A stretch of DNA of 64,000 bases from Campylobacterales bacterium (lineage in GTDB: Bacteria > Campylobacterota > Campylobacteria > Campylobacterales > Sulfurimonadaceae). The notes beneath the pieces were generated by a model. It ran no database searches, was not told the DNA's origin, and was given only the letters and a program-made list of their open reading frames with translations. The DNA is taken from positions 124,001 to 188,000 of the forward strand of contig JAPLGO010000012.1 of NCBI GenBank assembly GCA_026390115.1. Direction: 5' to 3'. This document shows positions 56,444 through 64,000 of this stretch, in pieces. The position numbers and the translations under genes are program-made. Numbering within the stretch: the stretch's first letter is position 1; each line of letters begins with the position of its first letter.

Positions 56444-56510
56444 GCTATCCATTTATAGAGTTAAATCTACATGCCGATAAAAACTCGGCATGCAAAGAGC
56501 AACTCTTAAA

Positions 56511-56957
56511 TTACCCGCAACACTTTTTATATTTTTTGCCGCTTTTGCATGGACAGGGTTCGTTGCGCACAATTATGGAGTTAAAAAGCATGCCGTCTTT
56601 GTAAAGCCACATGCCGTCTTCTCTGACAAAACTGCTCTTTTCATGCAGAACATTTATGATGTTTCCCTCTTTGTAAAAGGCTTTAAACTCGACTTGACTT
56701 TCGCTCTCACCTAAAACTTCAAGCCCAAGCCAGAGAGCACTTTTGGCGAACTCTTTTATAATTTCTATATCATCTTCATAACGGTTCTCTTTCGTAGTCG
56801 TTTTTACAAGATACTCTCCGTCGCCAAGCACAAAAGCACTATATCTGCTTCGCATAAGTTGCAAAGGAGTGGACGGTTTTTGCATACTTATTAAAAACGG
56901 CTCGCAACATTCACTAAACTCTTTTTTGCTATCGCAGTAACATGGACGCAAAGGCAT
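56511..56957 (-). CDS. YchJ-like SEC-C motif protein
   Basis: CYCDSKKEFSECCEPFL...LMRSRYSAFVLGDGEYL...PCPCKSGKKYKKCCG. Confidence 0.85.
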   Translation of the reverse strand: MPLRPCYCDSKKEFSECCEPFLISMQKPSTPLQLMRSRYSAFVLGDGEYLVKTTTKENRYEDDIEIIKEFAKSALWLGLEVLGESESQVEFKAFYKEGNIINVLHEKSSFVREDGMWLYKDGMLFNSIIVRNEPCPCKSGKKYKKCCG

Positions 56958-56972
56958 CTCCTTTAAAAATAT

Positions 56973-57878
56973 TTAGACTATAAGTCTATAAACAACCCAA
57001 GTAGTAAAAAACGATAAAAGCGTTCCATAGCCGATGATGGATGAACTTAGTTTTGGAGCTAATCCTGACATGGTTGCTACCGCTCCGGCTGTTATCATCG
57101 GTCCCATGCTCGCTTCCATGATTGAGATTTGCGAGGCACTGTTTTGCCATGAAAACAAAAGTGAGATGCCATAGGCGATGAGCGGAGCTACAATCAGTGT
57201 CACAAAAAGTGCGACGCTAAAGGGTTTTATCTCATGCGGAGGAAGTTTAAATCTCAGTTGCAGACCAACGGAGACAAGAGCAAGCGGAACTATCGTGCTT
57301 GCGAGAGAAGAGAGCACACTTGTTACAAGAGGGTGAAATGTTGTGCCTATAAAAAAAAGTGCCACAAGCAGAGATAAAAATGGCGGGAATTTTATTATTT
57401 TTAAGAGTATCGCTTTTTTGTCAATTTTTTTGTGGCTTGAGTAGTAAACAGAGATAAAAGTTCCATAAGTAGAGAGTGCTATAAAGGAGCCTAATTGGTC
57501 ATACATTAAAACATAGCCTAATGCTTTCTCTCCAAAGTATGCCGAAATTATGGGAATACCCAGAAATGAGGTGTTTCCAAGAACTCCGACAAGCATCAAG
57601 GCACCCGTCTCTTCTCTGGAGAATGAGAGAAATTTAGAAATTTGAAAAATAAGCAGAGCACTCACACTCATGACAACCCATGCTATAAAAACAGGAATAA
57701 TAACCTCGTAGGTGAGGGTAAGTTTTGGAATTTGAAGGAGTGCCATCGCCGGAAGTGAGATGTAGAGTATAAACTGGTTTAAAATAAGAGGTGCATCTTT
57801 GGAGAAGACCTCTCTTTTATTTAGGATATAGCCGATAAATAGAGCTGCAAAAATAAGTGCAAAATTTTCCATTGCCAT
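56973..57878 (-). CDS. AEC (auxin efflux carrier)-family transporter
   Basis: ~10 TM; LMLVGVLGNTSFLGIPIISAYFG. Confidence 0.8.
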   Translation of the reverse strand: MAMENFALIFAALFIGYILNKREVFSKDAPLILNQFILYISLPAMALLQIPKLTLTYEVIIPVFIAWVVMSVSALLIFQISKFLSFSREETGALMLVGVLGNTSFLGIPIISAYFGEKALGYVLMYDQLGSFIALSTYGTFISVYYSSHKKIDKKAILLKIIKFPPFLSLLVALFFIGTTFHPLVTSVLSSLASTIVPLALVSVGLQLRFKLPPHEIKPFSVALFVTLIVAPLIAYGISLLFSWQNSASQISIMEASMGPMITAGAVATMSGLAPKLSSSIIGYGTLLSFFTTWVVYRLIV

Positions 57879-57951
57879 GTTTCCTTGTAATTAAGTTTGG
57901 AAGTATATAATTTTTTACTATTTTAGACTATTTTTGAGGGAGATTTTAAAG

Positions 57952-58581
57952 ATGAATAACGATTTTTCAAAGGCAATGGATTTTAGACATGCCTGCAAAC
58001 TTTTTGATGAGAGCAAAAAAATATCGGATAATGAGATAAAGTTTATACTTGAGGCGGGACGAAAGTCTCCATCCTCTTTTGGTATGGAGCCATGGAAGTT
58101 TTTGGTTATAACGAATGAGGAGTTAAGAGCCAAACTGAGACCCTCTTGTTGGAATCAGGTGCAGATTACTTCATGTTCGCATTTAGTTGTCGTATTGGCC
58201 GCTATTGAGAGTGCAAAACCTGAGTCGGGCGTGCCAAAAGCGAGATTTGCAAGACGAGATATGTCACAAGAGAAACTTGACTTCTACCTTGCTTTATATG
58301 CTTCGCATCTAAAATATACCCTCAGCAGTGATGAAAACATCTATGCTTGGACATCCAAACAATCCTATATAGCATCTGCAAATATGATGAGTGCCGCGGC
58401 ATTCATAGGGATAGATTCATGTCCGATTGAGGGTTTTGAGAAGGAGAAGGTTGAAGAGATTTTGGGTCTTGATACAAAAAAATATCAGCTCTCGATGCTG
58501 CTTCCATTAGGGTATAGAGTGAACGAACAGTCAACGCAACTCAGGCTCTCTTATGAAGAGGTTTTTGAGTTTATTGACTGA
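57952..58581 (+). CDS. Nitroreductase-family protein
   Basis: DFRHACKLFDESKKISDNEIKFILEAGRKSPSSFGMEPWKF. Confidence 0.85.
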   Translation: MNNDFSKAMDFRHACKLFDESKKISDNEIKFILEAGRKSPSSFGMEPWKFLVITNEELRAKLRPSCWNQVQITSCSHLVVVLAAIESAKPESGVPKARFARRDMSQEKLDFYLALYASHLKYTLSSDENIYAWTSKQSYIASANMMSAAAFIGIDSCPIEGFEKEKVEEILGLDTKKYQLSMLLPLGYRVNEQSTQLRLSYEEVFEFID

Positions 58582-58590
58582 AAATACGCG

Positions 58591-60381
58591 CTATCTATTT
58601 AGCTGTTTTAAAAATTCGGTTGGTTCCATAAACCCTGTAACAGTTTTGGTTTTTGCAACTTCACCTTTTTCATCAAAGAATAGTATAACAGGAGGACCAA
58701 AAACACCATATTTGCTACTGAGAGCTTTTTGCTCCGCACTGTTGGCTGTAATATCTGCTTGAATAAGTACAAACTCTTTCATCTTTTCTCTTACTTCTGC
58801 ATTCGCGAATGTAACCTCTTCAAGTTCTTTGCATGAGGTGCACCAGTCAGCATAAAAATCGAGCATGATTTTTTTACCGCTGTTTTTGGCTAAAAGAGTG
58901 TCTAACTCCTTTATGGTGCTGACTTTTGCAAATGTAAGATGTTTGGCTGTATCAGATGCGATAGCTCCATGTTGTTTTAAAAATTCCAGTGGTTTGTTCA
59001 TACTCGTTGAGCCGCCGAGTGCCCCTACGAGCAGAGATACTGAGTAGATGAGAGTTATTAAAGCTATGCTTTTTCTGATAAAATGTATCTCTTTCTCAAA
59101 CGCGCCAAGATAGAGGGCAAAACTAACGAGCAATATAGACCATAAAATCATAGTATAGTAAACATCAATTACTTTTTCAAGCATCCAGATGGCAACGCCC
59201 AGCATCATCACACCAAAGGTATTGTTTACTATAACCATCCAATGCCCCGGTTTTGGCATAAACTTTCCTGCACTCACTCCGACAACGATAAGAGGCAGTC
59301 CCATTCCTAAACTCATGGTAAAAAGTGCCATGCCTCCAAGAAGTGCATCGCCTGTTTGCCCTATGTAAACCAATGCTCCTGCGAGCGGAGCCGCAACACA
59401 TGGACCAACAATAAGAGCCGATAAAAAGCCCATAACCGCAACGCCCAAAATACCTCTATGTCTTCTTGATTCACTTACGGATGAGAGTAAAAAAGAGGGC
59501 GGTTTTAACTCATAAAAACCAAACATGCTTAGCGCAAGTGCTACAAAGATAGCCGAAAAGGAGAAGATAACCCAAGAATTTTGCATGGTTGCTTGAAGAT
59601 TTGAGCCAAAAAGACCGGCTAAAACACCTGCAATTGTGTAGGCTAGAGCCATCGCAAGCACATAAATAACCGATAGAAAAAGGGCTTTTTTTGTAGTTAA
59701 ACCCTCTCCCTGACTTATAATAATTCCAGAAATTATAGGAATCATAGGAAAGGTGCATGGTGTGAGAGCCAGAAGAAGTCCAAAGCCAAAAAATGTTAAA
59801 AGAATCAGACCTATATTTCCTGAACCAATTGTATTTGCGATAGCATCAGTTTCAGAAATTTCTTGCTTTACTGTATCTGTCTGTGAGGTTTTTTGAATTG
59901 GAATATCTAGTTTTTTTATTTGAGAAGATTCACTTGCAGCACTTAATTTTGAGCTATCCACATCAAAACTATATGTTTTACTCAAAGGCTCATAACAGAG
60001 ACCCTGCGTTGAACACCCTTGATAAGAGAGTTTGAACTCTACTTTTTTTATCTCTTTCGCATCACTCTTCTTTTCTAAAGTTATTACAAATAATGGAGAG
60101 CTTAAATAGACCATATCACTATCGTGCTTGACACTCTTTGGTGATGTAATCTCTTTTATAGTTATAGAATTTGTTGCATCAACAACTTCTAGTTTTACTT
60201 TATCTTCGTACAAATATATATCTTTAGCAATTTCAACGCCAGCTTCAATTTGCATCTGCTCATTGAGCTTGGCATGTGGAATAAAAGCTTCGTTAGGCAT
60301 TAAAAATTTGGGTGTTGCACCAAATAAAAAAACACTTAGAAATAGAAATAGAATACTTTTTGAGATCATTAATTTATCCAT
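58591..60381 (-). CDS. dsbD: Thiol:disulfide interchange protein DsbD
   Basis: Cytochrome c-biogenesis-type TM domain (TPCTFPMIPIISG) and C-terminal thioredoxin DFYADWCTSCKELE. Confidence 0.88.
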   Translation of the reverse strand: MDKLMISKSILFLFLSVFLFGATPKFLMPNEAFIPHAKLNEQMQIEAGVEIAKDIYLYEDKVKLEVVDATNSITIKEITSPKSVKHDSDMVYLSSPLFVITLEKKSDAKEIKKVEFKLSYQGCSTQGLCYEPLSKTYSFDVDSSKLSAASESSQIKKLDIPIQKTSQTDTVKQEISETDAIANTIGSGNIGLILLTFFGFGLLLALTPCTFPMIPIISGIIISQGEGLTTKKALFLSVIYVLAMALAYTIAGVLAGLFGSNLQATMQNSWVIFSFSAIFVALALSMFGFYELKPPSFLLSSVSESRRHRGILGVAVMGFLSALIVGPCVAAPLAGALVYIGQTGDALLGGMALFTMSLGMGLPLIVVGVSAGKFMPKPGHWMVIVNNTFGVMMLGVAIWMLEKVIDVYYTMILWSILLVSFALYLGAFEKEIHFIRKSIALITLIYSVSLLVGALGGSTSMNKPLEFLKQHGAIASDTAKHLTFAKVSTIKELDTLLAKNSGKKIMLDFYADWCTSCKELEEVTFANAEVREKMKEFVLIQADITANSAEQKALSSKYGVFGPPVILFFDEKGEVAKTKTVTGFMEPTEFLKQLNR

Positions 60382-60447
60382 TAAAAAAATTTGTTCGATT
60401 ATAGCTACTCTTAAATAATAACTATCTTTTAATTTCATTATTAGTGA

Positions 60448-60801
60448 TTAAAATGTGATGATTTGTTTACTATTTATAATCCAGCTTGAAAGTACTTCCA
60501 TAGTAGAAGATACTTTTTCATCAAAATAGGGTTCATGTTTGAATATACCGCATCGCGCATTGCAAGTTCCACATGCCTGTAATTTTATACCGCTTGCATA
60601 CATTTTTTTGAGCATTTCAACTAAATCATTATCGTAATAATCAGGTTTAGCAGTTTTATCACGCGCAAGGTCAACGGCATCATTCATCAAAAAAATGTTC
60701 ACTTCCTCCCCATTTTTGTGTAGTGTTTTTGCCAATCGTAGGGCATTCCATGTTACATCCGTCCCGTCATAAGGCTGATGATTGAGTATTATTGTTATCA
60801 T
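60448..60801 (-). CDS. DsrE-family protein
   Basis: HQPYDGTDVTWNALRLAKTLHKNGEEVNIFLMNDAVDLA. Confidence 0.8.
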   Translation of the reverse strand: MITIILNHQPYDGTDVTWNALRLAKTLHKNGEEVNIFLMNDAVDLARDKTAKPDYYDNDLVEMLKKMYASGIKLQACGTCNARCGIFKHEPYFDEKVSSTMEVLSSWIINSKQIITF

Positions 60802-61268
60802 TTTTCTTCCTCCGTTAGTTTTGTTACTCCAAGACCCGTTTCAATTGGATAGCCCAATGTTGCCCATCCTTTGAGTCCGCCTTTGAGGTTCGTAGCATTT
60901 TTATAGCCAAGATGTCTGAGTGTTTGAGCAGCCAAGACACCGCGACTGCCGCCACGACAATAAGTTACGATGAGAGCATCTTTGTCTTTAATTTTATTCA
61001 TAACTTCAAACTCTAAATTGCCGCGAGTGATAGCAAAAAACTTATCTGTATAAATCTGCCCCTCCGCTCTTTGCTCTGATTCTCTCACATCCAAAACTAT
61101 TACAGCTTCTTCTTTGTCTATCATCTGTTTAAGTTTTTGAGGCTCCATCTCACCCACTTCTTTTACGGCTTCCACCAATAACTTGTCCATTTCTACAGAC
61201 CCTGCAAAAAGAGCCGTTGTTGAAGATAGTGTTGTTACCAACAGTATGTTTATAAATTTTTTTTTCAT
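60798..61268 (-). CDS. Periplasmic rhodanese-like protein
   Basis: Signal peptide; VIVLDVRESEQRAEG ... LIVTYCRGGSRGVLAAQTLRHLGY. Confidence 0.85.
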   Translation of the reverse strand: MKKKFINILLVTTLSSTTALFAGSVEMDKLLVEAVKEVGEMEPQKLKQMIDKEEAVIVLDVRESEQRAEGQIYTDKFFAITRGNLEFEVMNKIKDKDALIVTYCRGGSRGVLAAQTLRHLGYKNATNLKGGLKGWATLGYPIETGLGVTKLTEEEK

Positions 61269-61289
61269 CTTCTCTCCTAGTTTTATAGT

Positions 61290-61309
61290 AAATGCCTAAT
61301 TAGGCATTT
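61290..61309. promoter_or_regulatory. Candidate ArsR-family operator
   Basis: 20-bp perfect palindrome AAATGCCTAATTAGGCATTT in the divergent intergenic region. Confidence 0.6.
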
Positions 61310-61363
61310 AACTAAATAGATTTAAGTATGGTATAATTTTTCAATAACAATGTCAAGGACTAC

Positions 61364-61739
61364 AATGCTGGATATGAAGCAAAAAATAAAAATTTTCAAA
61401 GCACTTGGGAATGAGACTCGTTTTTTAATTTTCAAAAATGTATTTACAGGTGGATATACATGTTCTTTAGATAAAAAAGATAAGAATGTAAAAGTAAGCC
61501 CACTTGCAACTTGTGTAAGTACAATTGCAGAGCATTTTGATTTTGCTCTTCCTACTATTTCGAAGCATCTTAAAGAACTCAGAGAAGCGGATATTATTAC
61601 AATGGAGAAAAAAGGGAATAAAATATATATTGAGCCAAATATAGAAACTATCCGTGAACTTGGCGGATGTTTTACTACACTTGTAGAAAACTTTGAAACC
61701 AATAGAGAACTTTTTTTTGGAGATGTTGCCGTAAGTTGA
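61364..61739 (+). CDS. ArsR-family transcriptional regulator
   Basis: KIFKALGNETRFLIFKNVF ... FDFALPTISKHLKELREADIITMEKKGNKIYIEPN. Confidence 0.85.
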
Positions 61740-61798
61740 AAATAGTAAAATAAATGATATTATCTCTCATTGTAAATTATTTATTTTTGGAATAAAAA

Positions 61799-62932
61799 TT
61801 GAAAAATGATAAAAAAAATGATGTAGAAACAAGACTATCTGCGCAGGCTGAAGAGTTTTTAAAACAGTCACAAATTGTAAAAGCCGAGTTAGAAGATTTG
61901 GTAAACGCATTTGAAAAAAATGTTATATTCTCAAAAACAGATTTAAATGGAAAAATAACACATGTGAGTAAAGCTTTTTGTGATATAAGCGGATATGAAG
62001 CTATTGAACTTGTTGGTAAACCACATAGCATTGTAAGACATCCGGATATGTCTAAAGAAGTTTTTAAAGGGTTGTGGGAGAGCTTGCACAAAACGCTCCA
62101 CTGGTCTGGAGAAGTTAAAAACAGACGAAAAGATGGCAGCTTTTATTGGGTACTTAGTAAAATTGAGCCAGATTATAATGCTCGTGGTGAGCATATTGGA
62201 TATTACTCGGTTCGTGAAAATATTACCTCTAAAAAAGAGGTTGAAGAGCTAAGTAAAGAGCTTGAAAACTGGAATGCACATCTTGAAGAAATGATGACTG
62301 AGAGAATAAAAGATATTATTCTTTTAAACAAAGATATAAAAGAGACTCAAAAAGAGGTTATATTCACCATGGGTGCTATTGCAGAGAGCAGAAGCAAAGA
62401 AACCGGAAATCATGTAAAAAGAGTTGCAGAATATACAAAAATTTTAGCTATTCATTGTGGGCTGCCTGAAGAGGAAGCAGAGATGCTAAAGCTGGCGAGC
62501 CCGATGCATGACATAGGCAAAGTGGCAATTCCTGATGCAGTATTAAATAAGCCTGCTGCGTTTAACGAAGATGAGCGAAAAATCATGAATTCGCATCCGC
62601 AATTAGGTTATGAGATGTTAAAACATTCTGAGAGAGAGCTTTTAAAAATGGCGGCAATAGTTGCCCATGAACACCATGAAAAGTGGGATGGTTCAGGCTA
62701 TCCAAATGCTCTCAAAGGTGAAAATATTCATATTTATGGAAGAATCACTGCCCTTGCGGATGTATTTGATGCACTCGCCAGTGACAGGGTTTACAAAAAA
62801 GCTTGGGATTTAGAGCATATTATGGCTCTTTTTAAAGAGGAGAGAGGCAAGCACTTTGACCCTCGACTGGTCGATATATTTTTTGAAAGAGTGGATGAGT
62901 TTTTAGTAGTAAGAGATATGTTTGTGGATTAA
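61799..62932 (+). CDS. PAS + HD-GYP domain protein (putative c-di-GMP phosphodiesterase)
   Basis: PAS region; MHDIGKVAIPDAVLNKP...HEHHEKWDGSGYPNALKGENIHIYGRITALADVFDALASDR. Confidence 0.88.
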   Translation: MKNDKKNDVETRLSAQAEEFLKQSQIVKAELEDLVNAFEKNVIFSKTDLNGKITHVSKAFCDISGYEAIELVGKPHSIVRHPDMSKEVFKGLWESLHKTLHWSGEVKNRRKDGSFYWVLSKIEPDYNARGEHIGYYSVRENITSKKEVEELSKELENWNAHLEEMMTERIKDIILLNKDIKETQKEVIFTMGAIAESRSKETGNHVKRVAEYTKILAIHCGLPEEEAEMLKLASPMHDIGKVAIPDAVLNKPAAFNEDERKIMNSHPQLGYEMLKHSERELLKMAAIVAHEHHEKWDGSGYPNALKGENIHIYGRITALADVFDALASDRVYKKAWDLEHIMALFKEERGKHFDPRLVDIFFERVDEFLVVRDMFVD

Positions 62933-63020
62933 GATGATATTTTTTTAAGTAAAATTACCCTAATGGTTTATATGCCCTCTAATTTACAAAAAAAATTAGA
63001 ACAATTAAAAGGATTTTTAT

Positions 63021-63482
63021 ATGCTTGACGAAATAATAATTAAATTAAGAAACTCCTATACAGACGAGGATTATTTAACAGTAATTGAAAATTTGTATGA
63101 AGATATTTATGATGAAGTAACAGAAAATGATATGTATGTGTTAATTTTTGAAGAGAACAGTTCTTTTGAAGTAAAAGAGTTAATTGCGCAGTATCTCAAC
63201 CACGATAATTTTCGAGAGATTGAAAAAGAGACAAAAGAGAAGATTAATAAGAAAATTATGGATGCTTTAGAACTTTTGCAGATGTATAAAACGCCTGAAT
63301 ATCAATGCTTAGTGGATAATGGATTTTGTAATCCACTGAATGAGCGTCTGCCTTATGAGGGGCACATGGACAAACAATGGCATGTTGAGCATAAACAGCG
63401 GTTTGTAGATAAAGCACAAGGACTTGGCATGGAAGAGCATTTAGCAAAAAAAATAATTATAGGATTAGAAAGTATTATCTAG
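63021..63482 (+). CDS. Hypothetical protein
   Basis: 153 aa ORF with AAGGAT RBS. Confidence 0.6.
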   Translation: MLDEIIIKLRNSYTDEDYLTVIENLYEDIYDEVTENDMYVLIFEENSSFEVKELIAQYLNHDNFREIEKETKEKINKKIMDALELLQMYKTPEYQCLVDNGFCNPLNERLPYEGHMDKQWHVEHKQRFVDKAQGLGMEEHLAKKIIIGLESII

Positions 63483-63497
63483 TCCACCATTAATCAT

Positions 63498-64000
63498 ATG
63501 GAGCAGAATATGTATAACTTTAAAGAAATAATAAAAATCACTTCTCAAATAGAGAGTGATAAAACGGCTATTTGCAGAGAGTGGGTAAATGCCCAAACAG
63601 CATCGGAGGTTTTTAAAAGAACCGGATTAGATAAGAAAAAATTTGAAACGCTCTTTGCTCCACGCATTATAAACTATTTTTTGGATGTTGCCAACGATAA
63701 AGAGGAGATTGGCAATTGTCCTGTAATCGGCGTAATGTTGGCAGTTTTTCATAAATTAAATTTGCAAATTGATGATGTTTTTTTGATATGTGTTGCTCTG
63801 AAAAATATTTTAAATAAAAGAGCCGTAACTTCATCAAACGAAATACTCTTTGATGAAATAAACTATATTTTCGACAATAATTTAAAAGGCGTAATTCAAG
63901 AGTATATTCAGATTCATTATCCTACATTACGACCTAGAGCGAAAGTACATACAATTAAACATGAAGATTTTTATACAAATAAGATAAGCGCTGAAAGCTT
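63498..64000 (+). CDS. Hypothetical/signalling protein N-terminus (runs off the window)
   Basis: Open frame MEQNMYNFKEIIKITSQIESDKTAICREWVNAQ... to window end. Confidence 0.55.
   Translation, partial: MEQNMYNFKEIIKITSQIESDKTAICREWVNAQTASEVFKRTGLDKKKFETLFAPRIINYFLDVANDKEEIGNCPVIGVMLAVFHKLNLQIDDVFLICVALKNILNKRAVTSSNEILFDEINYIFDNNLKGVIQEYIQIHYPTLRPRAKVHTIKHEDFYTNKISAES

Overview
AT-rich Campylobacterota-type (Sulfurimonas-like, by protein character only) chromosomal segment interrupted by a ~48 kb prophage. Left host flank: nirS (partial) / norB / norC denitrification genes, rsmH, an FtsL-like gene, then a CAU-anticodon tRNA gene. The prophage (~5156-53095) is inserted inside the anticodon loop of that tRNA. 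The 5' half sits at 5125-5166 and the 3' half at 53085-53130, and rejoining them gives a perfect 77-nt tRNA. The element carries its own complete CAU tRNA (5221-5297) just inside attL. Its virion genes look podovirus-like: P22/N4-type portal, coat and scaffold, TerL, tail fibres, no tape measure, a lysis cassette, and a giant 4118-aa polyvalent protein (N6-MTase + SNF2 helicase + HExxH zincin + LPD-like C-terminus). It also has plasmid-like modules: ParA/ParB, a compact second tyrosine recombinase, and a ~1.1 kb repeat-rich non-coding region. DnaB-like helicase, DnaG primase, an SSB-like protein, a CI/S24 repressor and a tRNA-directed integrase complete it. I read it as a tRNA-integrating phage that may also use a plasmid lifestyle. 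Main novel signals: (1) tRNA splitting with a replacement tRNA; (2) a four-copy promoter architecture (23-bp box, exactly 15 nt, then TAnnAT) upstream of late genes and parA; (3) a candidate overprinted gene inside the giant ORF; (4) a 26-bp perfect duplication placing antisense sequence to the giant gene in the early operon; (5) 11 exact copies of GGCATGTGGAA across phage and host; (6) two poly-G tracts that look phase-variable; (7) a small PLA2-like protein beside the lysis cassette. Right host flank: remnant of an older integrase, OYE, cupin, SlyD, YchJ-like, AEC transporter, nitroreductase, DsbD/DsrE/rhodanese/ArsR sulfur module, HD-GYP. All calls come from reading the sequence and supplied ORFs; no searches were run.
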